Part shown: positions 36,596 to 45,721 of the stretch, piece by piece
How the letters are laid out: each line of letters opens with the position of its first letter
How positions within the stretch are numbered: the first letter of the stretch is position 1
Notes under the pieces: generated by a model
The model's input: the letters and a program-made list of their open reading frames with translations, nothing else
Told to the model about the DNA's origin: nothing
Databases searched by the model: none
Assembly: GCF_001718795.1 (NCBI RefSeq)
Contig: NZ_CP013435.1
Coordinates: 868,001 to 932,000, forward strand
Length of the DNA stretch: 64,000 nucleotides
Direction: 5' to 3'
Source: Burkholderia latens
GTDB lineage: Bacteria > Pseudomonadota > Gammaproteobacteria > Burkholderiales > Burkholderiaceae
Translations under genes and position numbers: made by a program

Positions 36596-37732
36596 TCAGA
36601 GTGTGATGCCGGTCAATGCGTGAATGGTTTGCCGGTAGCGTTCGACGACCTGCTGCTCGTCGAATTCCGCGGCCACCTTGCGGCGTCCGCGCGCGCCCAT
36701 CGCGTCGCGCCCCGCGTTGCCCAATTCGATCGTGCGAATCAGCTGCTCCGCGAGGCTCGCGCTGTCGCGCACGCGGCACAGGAACCCGGTTTCGCCATCG
36801 GCGACGACGTCTCGGCAGCCCGGCACGTCGGTCGCGACGATCGGGCGGCCCATCGCCGATGCTTCCATCAGCGTGCGCGGCACGCCTTCGCGGTACGAAG
36901 GCAGCACGACGCAGTCGGCCGCCGCGATGTGCGGGCGCACATCGTGCGCCTCGCCGAGATACTCGACGACGCCTTCGCCGACCCACGCATCGACGTCCGC
37001 GCGGCCGATCGCGCTCGGGTTGTCGACGCCGAGCGGCCCCAGCAACCGGAAGCGCGCGTCCGGATAACGGGCACGCACGACGCGCGCGGCCTCGACGTAC
37101 TCGCGCACGCCCTTGTCCCACAGCAGCCGGCCGATCAGGATGAACACCGGCCCGTTGCCGGCAGGCAGCGGCACCGGCGCGAACTGCTCCAGATCGACAC
37201 CTTCGCCGTGCAGCAGGCGCGCGCGCTCGGGATGCGCGAGCAACCGCTCGTCGGTGAAGGTCGCGAGATCGTCGCGGTTGAGGAACCAGACTTCGCGCGG
37301 AAAGCGGAACGCGAACCGGTACAGGCGCTTCGCGACGCTGGCCGCGCGGCTCTTCTGGATGAACACGTAACCGAGGCCGGTCGTGACCGCGATCGACGGC
37401 ACGCGTGCGAGCCATGCGGCGATCGACCCGTAGATGTTCGGCTTGATCGTGTAATGAAACACGAGATCGGGCTTCAGCGCGCGGTAATGGCGCACCAGCG
37501 CGGCCAGCGTGCCGAGGTCCTCGCGCGGGCTCGTGCCCTTCGACGCGACTGCGAGCCTGACGTAGCGGCAGCCCATCTGCTCGAGCAGCGGCACCGTGCG
37601 GTCGTGCGGTGCGATCACGATGACCTCCGCGCCACGCGCGACGAGCGCACGAATCAACCCGTGGCGGTACGTGTAGATCGCCCAGGCCGTGTTGCAGACG
37701 AGCGCGATGCGCAGCGAGGAGGTAGCGGACAT
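36596..37732 (-). CDS. GT4 family glycosyltransferase
   Basis: 378 residues. GT-B fold: N-terminal MSATSSLRIALVCNTAWAIY with the RHGLIRAL helix, the linker strand VFILIGRLLWDKGVREYVEA, and the donor-site helix PSYREGVPRTLMEASAMGRPIV (E-G-V-P-R-T-L-M-E-A variant of EX7E). The N-terminal SLRIALVCNT and FHYTIKPNIYGSIAA segments resemble PglA-like N-acetylgalactosaminyl/galactosyltransferases. Linked with galE, a WecA-like initiator and a flippase, it probably adds the second sugar of a lipid-linked oligosaccharide. Confidence 0.87.
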   Translation of the reverse strand: MSATSSLRIALVCNTAWAIYTYRHGLIRALVARGAEVIVIAPHDRTVPLLEQMGCRYVRLAVASKGTSPREDLGTLAALVRHYRALKPDLVFHYTIKPNIYGSIAAWLARVPSIAVTTGLGYVFIQKSRAASVAKRLYRFAFRFPREVWFLNRDDLATFTDERLLAHPERARLLHGEGVDLEQFAPVPLPAGNGPVFILIGRLLWDKGVREYVEAARVVRARYPDARFRLLGPLGVDNPSAIGRADVDAWVGEGVVEYLGEAHDVRPHIAAADCVVLPSYREGVPRTLMEASAMGRPIVATDVPGCRDVVADGETGFLCRVRDSASLAEQLIRTIELGNAGRDAMGARGRRKVAAEFDEQQVVERYRQTIHALTGITL

Positions 37733-37775
37733 GAAAAAAAAGAAAAAATAAAGCGCCGAAAATGCCGGAGACGGG

Positions 37776-38600
37776 CTATGCGGACGGCCGCGCCGCGAAC
37801 AGCGTCTGCTTGATCCGCTGCAGCGTACGGTACGGCATCACGAAATGCAGCAGGTTCTTGGCGAGGCCGGCCCAGTCGTACGGGTTCAGCACGTTGAACT
37901 GACGCAGCAGCAGCGACAGCGTCGACATCAGCTGGCGGCGGCGCTGGGTCGCGCTGATCCCGCCCTCGTTGAGCTCATAGTAGAGGCCGAGCTCGGGCAG
38001 GTTCGCGCAATCGTAACGTTGCATTAACCGTAAAAAAAGATCGAGATCCTCTGCCGCACGGTATTTCGCGCGGTAGTTGCCGACTTCGCGCACGGCCTCG
38101 ATGCGCAGCATGACCGACGGATGCACGAGCGGCGAGCGCAGGAAGCGTGTGCGACGCAGCGTGCGCGGATCGGCGGGCGGCGTCAGCATGAAGCGCGGCT
38201 CGCCGGCGCGCGACACGACCTGCGTCCACATGCCGACGCACGCGACGCGCGGGTGGGCGTCGAGGTAGGCGCGCTGCTTCGCGAGGCGCTGCGGCACGGC
38301 GAGATCGCCTGCATCGATCCGCGCCGCATAGCGGAAGCCTCGCACGGCGAGCGCATCGATGCCGGCCTCGAGCGCGCGCTCGATGCCGCCGTTGCGCGGC
38401 ATGCGCAGCACCTCGATCGCGAGGCCGGGCAAATCGGGCGCGACGATCGGCGGCGTGCTGCCGTCGTCGACGATCAGCACGTGCACCGGCCCGTCCTCGC
38501 GAAACGACGCGAGGGTGCGCACGACGTCGTCGTGGCCGTTGTAGGCGGGCATCAGCACGGCCACGTCGTCGAGCACGGGCGGGCAAGCGGAAGACGTCAT
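37776..38600 (-). CDS. GT2 family glycosyltransferase
   Basis: 274 residues. Begins with DDVAVLMPAYNGHDDVVRTL, nucleotide site LIVDDGSTPPIV, acidic motif ARIDAGDLAVP in the DxD position, and RAAEDLDLFLRLMQRY as the catalytic base region (ED). The start overlaps the flippase stop (ATGA). Acceptor and donor are unknown. Part of the second, conserved glycan operon. Confidence 0.87.
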   Translation of the reverse strand: MTSSACPPVLDDVAVLMPAYNGHDDVVRTLASFREDGPVHVLIVDDGSTPPIVAPDLPGLAIEVLRMPRNGGIERALEAGIDALAVRGFRYAARIDAGDLAVPQRLAKQRAYLDAHPRVACVGMWTQVVSRAGEPRFMLTPPADPRTLRRTRFLRSPLVHPSVMLRIEAVREVGNYRAKYRAAEDLDLFLRLMQRYDCANLPELGLYYELNEGGISATQRRRQLMSTLSLLLRQFNVLNPYDWAGLAKNLLHFVMPYRTLQRIKQTLFAARPSA

Positions 38601-39853
38601 GGGCGCAGCTTGAAACGAATGTAATAGAAGTTAACGGCGGCGGCGGCGACATAGCCGGCCGCGAGCCCGACGAGCGCGCCGTACAGGCCGAGCCGCGGGA
38701 TCGCGAACACATTGACGAGCGCGGCGATCGCGAGCGCGAGCACCCATTTCGCCAGCAACACGAATTTTGCTTGATATTTGAGAACGATAAGATTGCCTAT
38801 CGCCTCGATGCCGGCCGGCACGGACAGCCAGACCGCCCAGCGGAAGATGTCGACCGACGCCTCGTAGCCGCGGCCGAACACCTTGCCGACGATGAGCGGT
38901 GCGGCCGCGTCCAGTACGAGCGCGCCGGCCGTCATTACGCCGGCCGTCATCGCGATCAGCCGGACGATGTTGCGGCGCAGCCGCGCGACGTCCTGCACGC
39001 GGTACACGAATGCGGGTGCGATGGTCTGCGCGAGCATCAGCGCGAGCGTGATCCAGTTCTCGTTGAGCTGCTGGGCCGCCGCGTAGCGGCCAAGGTCGGC
39101 GAACGACACGTGACGCTCGAGCATCAGCCGATCGAGCTTCAGGAACAGGTACATGCAGATCAGCCCGAGCCAGAACACGGTGCCGGCCGTCGCAAAGTGT
39201 CCGAACAGCGGTTTGTCGAACGTCCAGCCGAGCGTGCCGCCGTTACGATGGCGGTAGTAGAGCAGCAGCGCGAAGCCGATCGCAGCGGCTTCCAGCGCCC
39301 ACAGCCACGCAAAGCGGGCCGGGCCGGCGGCTGCGCGCACCAGCAGCCACACGAGCAGCGCCTTGACCAGCGCGGTGACCATGCTCGTCACGAGCTGCGG
39401 CTTGCTGTAGGTCATGCTCTGCAGCCATGCGTTGATCACGCCGACGAACGGCTCGCGGAACACCATCGTGACCGCGAGGCCCGCGAGCATCGCGCCGACG
39501 AGCGGATCGAACGCGCCGGCCGCGATCGCGATCCAGGTCGCGACGAGCGCGGCGGCCGACACGCCGATGCGCAGCGCGAACGCACTGCCGAGCACCGCGC
39601 CGAGTTGCGCGGGCGGGCGCTGGACGATGGTCGGAACCAGGATTTCGGCGCCGCACACCCAGGTGAGCGGTGCCAGTACGAGGAGAAGCGTATTCGCATA
39701 CTGCCATTTGCCGAACACGTCCGGCCCGAAATATCGGGCCAGAAGGCCGCTGATCGCGATCGCGACGCCGATTTGCGTGAGCCGTTCGAGCCCGAGCCAG
39801 ACGAGGTTCGCGACGGCCTTCGCGACGTCCGGATTGCCGAATCGCTTCAGCAT
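38597..39853 (-). CDS. wzx: Wzx-type polysaccharide flippase
   Basis: 418 residues with about twelve hydrophobic segments and the short charged loops typical of MATE/MOP-superfamily exporters. N-terminal part: LERLTQIGVAIAISGLLARYFGPDVFGKWQYA, the conserved opening of Wzx proteins. It would flip undecaprenyl-linked oligosaccharide to the periplasm. First gene of the operon (start 39853). No wzy polymerase or wzz chain-length regulator is seen nearby, so the product may be a single repeat unit, or polymerisation genes lie elsewhere. Confidence 0.88.
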   Translation of the reverse strand: MLKRFGNPDVAKAVANLVWLGLERLTQIGVAIAISGLLARYFGPDVFGKWQYANTLLLVLAPLTWVCGAEILVPTIVQRPPAQLGAVLGSAFALRIGVSAAALVATWIAIAAGAFDPLVGAMLAGLAVTMVFREPFVGVINAWLQSMTYSKPQLVTSMVTALVKALLVWLLVRAAAGPARFAWLWALEAAAIGFALLLYYRHRNGGTLGWTFDKPLFGHFATAGTVFWLGLICMYLFLKLDRLMLERHVSFADLGRYAAAQQLNENWITLALMLAQTIAPAFVYRVQDVARLRRNIVRLIAMTAGVMTAGALVLDAAAPLIVGKVFGRGYEASVDIFRWAVWLSVPAGIEAIGNLIVLKYQAKFVLLAKWVLALAIAALVNVFAIPRLGLYGALVGLAAGYVAAAAVNFYYIRFKLRP

Positions 39854-40095
39854 GCGGGGCAGCCGCTTGCATGCGAGGCGGCCGGCAGGGCGCCCGAAGG
39901 CGGCAGGTGGGCGGCGGCGGAACGGCTAGGCATTAAAATGGACGGAATTCGCGTCATCAAAACCCGCGATTATAAGTGGGATCGGGACTGCGCCAGCCGT
40001 CCCGTTCCTGATAGCGCCGGGCCCACATGTATGATGCCGGGCATGCGCGAAAGGCGGCCAGATTATTTTCCATGCACGCAACCGAGAGAGAACTC

Positions 40096-41490
40096 ATGAT
40101 CTCCCAATCCATCTTCAAGGCATATGACATCCGCGGCGTGGTCGGCAAGACGCTCGACGCCGACACGGCGCGCGCGATCGGCCGCGCATTCGGCAGCGAA
40201 GTGCGCGCACAGGGCGGCGATGCGGTCGTCGTCGCGCGCGACGGGCGCCTTTCGGGGCCCGAGCTGGTCGGCGCACTCGCCGATGGCCTGCGTGCGGCAG
40301 GCGTCGACGTGGTCGACGTCGGCATGGTGCCCACGCCGGTCGGCTATTTCGCGGCGAGCGTGCCGCTCGCATTGAAGGGCGGCGAGCGTCGCGTCGATTC
40401 GTGCATCGTCGTCACGGGCAGTCACAATCCGCCGGACTACAACGGCTTCAAGATGGTGTTGCGCGGCGCGGCGATCTACGGCGAGCAGATCCAGGCGCTG
40501 TACCGCCGCATCGTCGACGAACGCTATGAAACGGGCAGCGGCTCGTTCGAAGCGTTCGACGTCGCGGACCAGTACGTCGCGCGCATCGTCGGCGACGTGA
40601 AACTCGCGCGCCCGCTGAAGCTCGTGGTGGATGCCGGCAACGGCGTCGCGGGCCCGCTTGCGACGCGCCTGTTCAAGGCGCTCGGCTGTGAGCTCGTCGA
40701 GCGTTTCACCGACATCGACGGCACGTTCCCGAACCACCATCCGGATCCCGCCCACCCGGAAAACCTGCAGGACGTGATCCAGGCGCTGAAGGACACCGAT
40801 GCCGAACTCGGCTTCGCGTTCGACGGCGACGGCGACCGCCTCGGCGTCGTCACGAAGGACGGTCAGATCATCTATCCGGACCGTCAGCTGATGCTGTTCG
40901 CGGAAGAAGTGCTGTCGCGCAACCCGGGCGCGCAGATCATCTACGACGTGAAGTGCACGCGCCATCTCGCGCAATGGGTGAAGGAGAAGGGCGGCGAGCC
41001 GCTGATGTGGAAGACGGGCCATTCGCTCGTGAAGGCGAAACTGCGCGAGACGGGCGCACCGCTCGCGGGCGAGATGAGCGGCCACGTGTTCTTCAAGGAT
41101 CGCTGGTATGGCTTCGACGATGGTCTTTACACCGGTGCGCGCCTGCTGGAAATTCTTGCGAAGACGGCCGACCCGAGCGCTGTGCTCAACGCGCTGCCGG
41201 ATGCGATGAGCACGCCCGAATTGCAGCTCAAGCTCGAGGAAGGCGAAAACTTCCAGCTGATCGACAAGCTGCAAAAGGAAGCGAAGTTCGACGGCGCCGA
41301 CGAAGTCGTGACGATCGACGGGCTGCGCGTCGAGTATCCGGACGGTTTCGGCCTCGCGCGTTCGTCGAACACGACGCCGGTAGTGGTGTTGCGGTTCGAG
41401 TCTGAGACGCAGGAAGGCCTGCAGCGCATCCAGGCGGATTTTCGCCGCGTGCTGACGGCCGCGAAGCCGGACGTCAAGCTCCCGTTCTGA
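40096..41490 (+). CDS. manB: phosphomannomutase / phosphoglucomutase
   Basis: 464 residues from MISQSIFKAYDIRGVVG with a GAGAG ribosome site. Alpha-D-phosphohexomutase family: active-site serine in VVTGSHNPPDYNGFK (Ser near residue 113), metal loop GFAFDGDGDRLGVV, sugar loop GEMSGHVFF and the phosphate loop RSSNTTPVVVLRFE. The family member in Pseudomonas is AlgC. It provides Man-1-P for manC and Glc-1-P for rmlA, linking both rhamnose pathways of the O-antigen although it lies 14 kb away. Confidence 0.95.
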   Translation: MISQSIFKAYDIRGVVGKTLDADTARAIGRAFGSEVRAQGGDAVVVARDGRLSGPELVGALADGLRAAGVDVVDVGMVPTPVGYFAASVPLALKGGERRVDSCIVVTGSHNPPDYNGFKMVLRGAAIYGEQIQALYRRIVDERYETGSGSFEAFDVADQYVARIVGDVKLARPLKLVVDAGNGVAGPLATRLFKALGCELVERFTDIDGTFPNHHPDPAHPENLQDVIQALKDTDAELGFAFDGDGDRLGVVTKDGQIIYPDRQLMLFAEEVLSRNPGAQIIYDVKCTRHLAQWVKEKGGEPLMWKTGHSLVKAKLRETGAPLAGEMSGHVFFKDRWYGFDDGLYTGARLLEILAKTADPSAVLNALPDAMSTPELQLKLEEGENFQLIDKLQKEAKFDGADEVVTIDGLRVEYPDGFGLARSSNTTPVVVLRFESETQEGLQRIQADFRRVLTAAKPDVKLPF

Positions 41491-41555
41491 ACCCGGGCGG
41501 CCTGCGGGCTGCCCGCGGCACGGCGGTCGAGCGAATCGGCGCGCCATCCCCGAAA

Positions 41556-41589
41556 AGCGGCGCATGTCACGGGCATGCGGCCGCTTTTT
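41556..41589 (+). terminator. rho-independent terminator after manB
   Basis: Stem AGCGGCGCATG (41556-41566) with CATGCGGCCGCT (41574-41585), one bulged C, 7-base loop, then five Ts (41585-41589). Lies 65 bases after the manB stop and separates it from the LPS core operon. Confidence 0.85.
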
Positions 41590-41665
41590 GTCTGTGTGAC
41601 TGTCCGGGCGCGATAAAATCGCGTCTTTATGCCTGTCGCCGGCCGTCCGCCGGCGTTTTTTCAGC

Positions 41666-42661
41666 GTGCAAAAGATCCTGATCGTGCGCGTGTCGTCGCT
41701 GGGCGACGTCGTGCACAACATGCCGGTGATCGCCGATATCCGGCGTCGCCACCCCGATGCGCAGATCGACTGGCTCGTCGAGGAGAGCTTCGTCGACCTC
41801 GTGCGCCTTGTCGACGGCGTGCGCGACGTGCTGCCGTTCTCGCTGCGCCGCTGGCGCAAGAAGCCGTTCTCGGGTGCGACGTGGCGCGAGATCCGCGCGT
41901 TCCGCAAGCGGCTCGCGGCCGAGCAGTACGACCTCGTGATCGACTGCCAGGGGCTCATCAAGACGGCGTGGGTCGCAAGCTGGGCGCGCGGCCCGCTCGC
42001 CGGCCTCGGCAACCGCACCGACGGCGCGGGCTATGAGTGGCCGGTGCGCTTCTTCTATCGCAAGCGCGTGCCGATCGCGCCGCGCACGCATGTGGTCGAG
42101 CGTTCGCGCCAGCTCGTCGCGGCCGCACTCGGCGACCCGGCGCCGACGCCGGCCGATCCGGTCGACTTCGGCCTCGATACGCGCGCGGCCGCGCTCGCGG
42201 TCGCGGCGCTCGGGCTGAACCTGCCGGTGCCGTACGTGGTGTTCGTGCACGCGACGTCGCGCGCGGACAAGCAGTGGCCCGACGCCGCATGGATCGATCT
42301 CGGGCAGGCGCTCGTGCGGCGCGGCGCGTCGCTCGTGCTGCCGTGGGGCAACGACGCGGAGCGCGCGACCAGCGAGCGGCTCGCGAAGGAGTTCGGTGCG
42401 GCCGCGATCGTGCCGCCGAAGCTGTCGCTGCCCGCCGTGGTCGGGCTGATCGACGGCGCGGCCGCAACGGTCGGGGTTGATACAGGTCTGGTTCACATCG
42501 CGGCGGCGCTGAAGCGCCCGACCGTCGAACTGTACAATTTCGCGACGGCGTGGCGCACCGGCGGCTACTGGTCGCCGAACGTCGTCAATCTCGGCACGGC
42601 GGGGCAGCCACCGTCGATCGCGCAGGTGAAGGCGGCGCTCGCGGGCTTCGGCCTGCTCTGA
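41666..42661 (+). CDS. waaC: LPS heptosyltransferase I
   Basis: 331 residues with GTG start at 41666. GT9 family: N-terminal ILIVRVSSLGDVVHNMPV, QIDWLVEESFVDLV, IDCQGLIKTAWVA, and the C-terminal ADP-heptose site VGVDTGLVHIAAALKRPTVELYN. It adds the first L-glycero-D-manno-heptose to Kdo at the inner face of the inner membrane. Followed by kdoO and waaA, so it is the first of three inner-core genes. The GTG start is supported by the immediate MQKILIVR opening that all homologues share. Confidence 0.95.
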   Translation: MQKILIVRVSSLGDVVHNMPVIADIRRRHPDAQIDWLVEESFVDLVRLVDGVRDVLPFSLRRWRKKPFSGATWREIRAFRKRLAAEQYDLVIDCQGLIKTAWVASWARGPLAGLGNRTDGAGYEWPVRFFYRKRVPIAPRTHVVERSRQLVAAALGDPAPTPADPVDFGLDTRAAALAVAALGLNLPVPYVVFVHATSRADKQWPDAAWIDLGQALVRRGASLVLPWGNDAERATSERLAKEFGAAAIVPPKLSLPAVVGLIDGAAATVGVDTGLVHIAAALKRPTVELYNFATAWRTGGYWSPNVVNLGTAGQPPSIAQVKAALAGFGLL

Positions 42662-42722
42662 TGCGTGCTGCGTCCGCCATGCCCGTCCCGCCATTGCCGC
42701 CTGTCATGCACGCGAACCGATC

Positions 42723-43607
42723 ATGAGCGAATCCCAGATCATCGAAGTCTCGTCCGCCGACTGGAGCGGACACAACCTGTCGGCGCCGCGCGAGCAGCTG
42801 CTGGCCGCGGTCGAGGAGGGCAAGGTGCTGTATTTCCCGCACCTGCGCTTCGCGATCGAAGGCGGCGAGGAAGCGCTGCTCGATCCGGCGCTTGCCGACC
42901 CGAAACGCAAGAACATCAGTCTCGCGCCGAACGGCGGCGCGCTCGCCGGTGTGCTCGGCGACAGCGTCACGCAGTCGGCCGTGCGCGCGCTGGTCGCGCG
43001 CTTTCAGCACCAGGCCGGCACGCTTGTCGACGGCCTGTTCCCCGAATACCGCGGCAAGCTGCGCGTCGCGCCGACGAGCCTGCGACTGATGCAGGTCGAG
43101 ACGCGTCAGACGTCGTGGCGCAAGGACGACAGCCGGCTGCACGTCGACGCGTTCCCGTCGCGGCCGAATTACGGCGAGCGGATCCTGCGCGTGTTCACGA
43201 ACGTGAATCCCGCCGGGCAGCCGCGCGTGTGGCGTGTCGGCGAGCCGTTCGAGGACGTCGCGAAGCGTTTCCTGCCGAAGATCCGTCCGCAATTGCCGGG
43301 CTCGGCGTGGCTGCTGAACCTGTTGCACGTGACGAAGTCGCCGCGCAGCGCGTACGACCACCTGATGCTGAACCTGCACGACGGGATGAAGGCCGATCTC
43401 GACTACCAGAAGACATGTCCGCAGCAGACGATGCCGTTTCCGCCGGGCAGCGTGTGGATATGTTTCTCCGATCAGACTTCGCACGCTGTGATGTCCGGCC
43501 AGTTCATGCTCGAGCAGACCTTTTTCCTGCCGGTCGACGCGATGGTGCGCCGCGAATGCGCGCCGCTCGGGATTCTCGAGCGCCTGACCGGCAGGACGCT
43601 GGTTTGA
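42723..43607 (+). CDS. kdoO: Kdo 3-hydroxylase (Fe(II)/2-oxoglutarate dioxygenase)
   Basis: 294 residues starting MSESQIIEVSSADWSGHNLS. The iron facial triad is visible as H140-V-D142 in SRLHVDAFPSRP and H254 in SDQTSHAVMSG, with RECAPLGILERL at the C-terminus. Family (DUF2843/KdoO) enzymes convert Kdo in lipid A-core to D-glycero-D-talo-oct-2-ulosonic acid (Ko), a known feature of Burkholderia LPS. Placement between waaC and waaA supports this. It is cytosolic and oxygen-dependent. Confidence 0.92.
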   Translation: MSESQIIEVSSADWSGHNLSAPREQLLAAVEEGKVLYFPHLRFAIEGGEEALLDPALADPKRKNISLAPNGGALAGVLGDSVTQSAVRALVARFQHQAGTLVDGLFPEYRGKLRVAPTSLRLMQVETRQTSWRKDDSRLHVDAFPSRPNYGERILRVFTNVNPAGQPRVWRVGEPFEDVAKRFLPKIRPQLPGSAWLLNLLHVTKSPRSAYDHLMLNLHDGMKADLDYQKTCPQQTMPFPPGSVWICFSDQTSHAVMSGQFMLEQTFFLPVDAMVRRECAPLGILERLTGRTLV

Positions 43608-43644
43608 GCGCGCGCCAGTTTCGACGCAACATGGGGGCCGCCGC

Positions 43645-44994
43645 ATGCTGAGGGCGATCTATCGCGCGCTGTGGTGGCTCGTCGCGCCGATCGCCGTGAT
43701 CCGGCTGCTCGTGCGCTCGCGCAAGGAACGCGGCTATCGCGAACACATCGGCGAACGTTTCGGTCACGTCGCGGGCCGTTCACCGGACGATCGCGCGCCG
43801 CTGATCTGGGTGCATGCGGTGTCGGTCGGCGAGACGCGTGCCGCGCAGCCGTTGATCGATGCGCTGATGCGTGCGCGTCCCGACGCGCGCATCCTGCTCA
43901 CGCACATGACGCCGAGCGGCCGCGCGACCGGCGAGCAGATCTTCGGCGATCGCGTGCTGCGCTGCTATCTGCCGTACGACATGCCGGGCGCGGTGCGGCG
44001 CTTCCTGCGCGCGTGGCGGCCGACGCTCGGCCTCGTGATGGAAACCGAGGTATGGCCGACGCTGATCGACGAGTGCCGACGCGCAGACGTGCCGCTCGTG
44101 CTGACGAATGCGCGGATGTCCGCGCGTTCGCATCGGCGCGCGGCGAAGTTCGGCGCGGCGACGCGCGACGTGTTCGGCGGCTTCTCGCGCGTGCTCGCGC
44201 AGAGCCCCGCGGATGCGGAGCGGCTGACGTCGCTCGGCGCCCGCAACGTGACGGTGCTCGGCAATCTGAAATTCGACATGACAACCCCACCGGAACTCGC
44301 GGCGCGCGGCCATGCATGGCGCGATGCGATCGGCACGCGGCCGGTATGGGTTGCGGCGAGCACGCGTGAAAACGAGGAGGCGCTGGTACTGCAGGCGTTC
44401 GCCGCAATGAAAACGCCCGATGCACTGCTGATTCTCGTGCCGCGTCATCCGCAGCGCTTTGCCGAAGTCGAGGCACTGGTCGCGCGCAACGGCTTCAAGT
44501 GCGTACGGCGTTCGGTGTGGGGCGCGGATGCGGCGGCGCTCGCGGCCGGCCGGCCCGCCGCGGCTGAACCGTTGCCCGCCGACGTGACGGTGTTGCTTGG
44601 CGATTCGATGGGTGAGCTCGGTGCGTATTACGCGGCAGCCGATGTCGCGTTCATCGGCGGCAGCCTGCTGCCGCTCGGCGGGCAGAACCTGATCGAGGCC
44701 TGTGCGGTCGGCGTGCCGGTGCTGATCGGTCCGCACGTGTTCAACTTCACGCAGGCGACAGCCGATGCGGTCGCTGCGGGCGCCGCGCTGCAGGTCGCGG
44801 ATCCGCTCGATCTCGCGCACGTGCTCGACGCGTTGTTCGCCGATCATGCGCGGCGTGTCGCGATGGGTGCGGCCGGCGCCGCGTTCGCATCGCGTCATCG
44901 CGGCGCGACCGCGCGTTCGGTCGATGTGCTCGCGGCGTTGCTGCCGCCGGTCGAGCGCGGCGCGCAATCGCTGCAGCACGCAGCCGGCGATTGA
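43645..44994 (+). CDS. waaA: Kdo transferase (3-deoxy-D-manno-octulosonic acid transferase)
   Basis: 449 residues. N-terminal membrane anchor (MLRAIYRALWWLVAPIAVIRLL), then GT30 signatures: WVHAVSVGETRAAQPLI (catalytic Glu), ETEVWPTLIDECRR, FIGGSLLPLGGQNLIEACAVGVPVL in the CMP-Kdo site. It transfers Kdo from CMP-Kdo to lipid IVA. Last gene of the core operon; converges on ureG across 61 bases. Confidence 0.96.
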   Translation: MLRAIYRALWWLVAPIAVIRLLVRSRKERGYREHIGERFGHVAGRSPDDRAPLIWVHAVSVGETRAAQPLIDALMRARPDARILLTHMTPSGRATGEQIFGDRVLRCYLPYDMPGAVRRFLRAWRPTLGLVMETEVWPTLIDECRRADVPLVLTNARMSARSHRRAAKFGAATRDVFGGFSRVLAQSPADAERLTSLGARNVTVLGNLKFDMTTPPELAARGHAWRDAIGTRPVWVAASTRENEEALVLQAFAAMKTPDALLILVPRHPQRFAEVEALVARNGFKCVRRSVWGADAAALAAGRPAAAEPLPADVTVLLGDSMGELGAYYAAADVAFIGGSLLPLGGQNLIEACAVGVPVLIGPHVFNFTQATADAVAAGAALQVADPLDLAHVLDALFADHARRVAMGAAGAAFASRHRGATARSVDVLAALLPPVERGAQSLQHAAGD

Positions 44995-45055
44995 GCGGGG
45001 CGGTGCAACGCCGCCCCAGCGCGGATGAGGCGGCAGCGCGCCGCCGTGCCGCCGT

Positions 45056-45703
45056 TCACACCGTCAGCAATCCTTTCTTCTCGATGAACGCGACGACGTC
45101 AGCGACGCCTTCGAGCGCCTTCAGGTTCGTCATCACATAGGGCCGCTCGCCACGCATTTTCTTCGTGTCGGACGCCATCACGTCGAGGTTCGCGCCGACG
45201 AGCGGTGCGAGATCGGTCTTGTTGATCACGAGCAGGTCGGATTTCGTGATGCCCGGGCCGCCCTTGCGCGGAATCTTCTCGCCGCCCGCGACGTCGATCA
45301 CGTAGATCGTCAGGTCGGACAGCTCGGGGCTGAACGTTGCCGCGAGATTGTCGCCGCCCGATTCGATGAACACGATGTCGGCATCCGGAAAGCGCGACAG
45401 CATCCGGTCGACCGCCTCGAGGTTGATCGACGCATCCTCGCGGATTGCCGTGTGCGGGCAGCCGCCCGTCTCGACGCCCATGATGCGCTCCTCGGGCAGC
45501 GCGCCCGCGACCGTCAGCAGGCGCTGATCTTCCTTCGTGTAGATGTCGTTCGTGATCGCGACGAGGTCGTAACGCTCGCGCATCGCCTTGCACAGCATTT
45601 CGAGCAGCGTGGTCTTGCCGGAGCCGACGGGGCCGCCGATGCCGACGCGCAACGGCGGCAGTTTCTTCGTGCGGCGGGTAGAGGAGGAGGCGGGTGCGTT
45701 CAT
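45056..45703 (-). CDS. ureG: urease accessory GTPase UreG
   Basis: 215 residues. P-loop [16 protein letters not shown] (near residue 22), the metal-binding Cys-Pro-His motif in [28 protein letters not shown], and the guanine motif NKTDLAP. UreG, with UreE, UreF and UreD, hydrolyses GTP to insert nickel and assemble the carbamylated lysine in urease. It is the last gene of the urt-ure array. A four-His N-terminal tag seen in some homologues is absent here, so the metal reservoir is UreE's tail. Confidence 0.97.
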   Translation of the reverse strand: MNAPASSSTRRTKKLPPLRVGIGGPVGSGKTTLLEMLCKAMRERYDLVAITNDIYTKEDQRLLTVAGALPEERIMGVETGGCPHTAIREDASINLEAVDRMLSRFPDADIVFIESGGDNLAATFSPELSDLTIYVIDVAGGEKIPRKGGPGITKSDLLVINKTDLAPLVGANLDVMASDTKKMRGERPYVMTNLKALEGVADVVAFIEKKGLLTV

Positions 45704-45721
45704 GGTGTGAGGCGTCGTGGT

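Noticed and set aside
44997..45017. Hairpin GGGGCGG/CCGCCCC between waaA and ureG, considered as a terminator
   Set aside because: Only seven pairs, no T-tract on either strand; could contribute to rho-dependent ending but is not supported as an intrinsic terminator.
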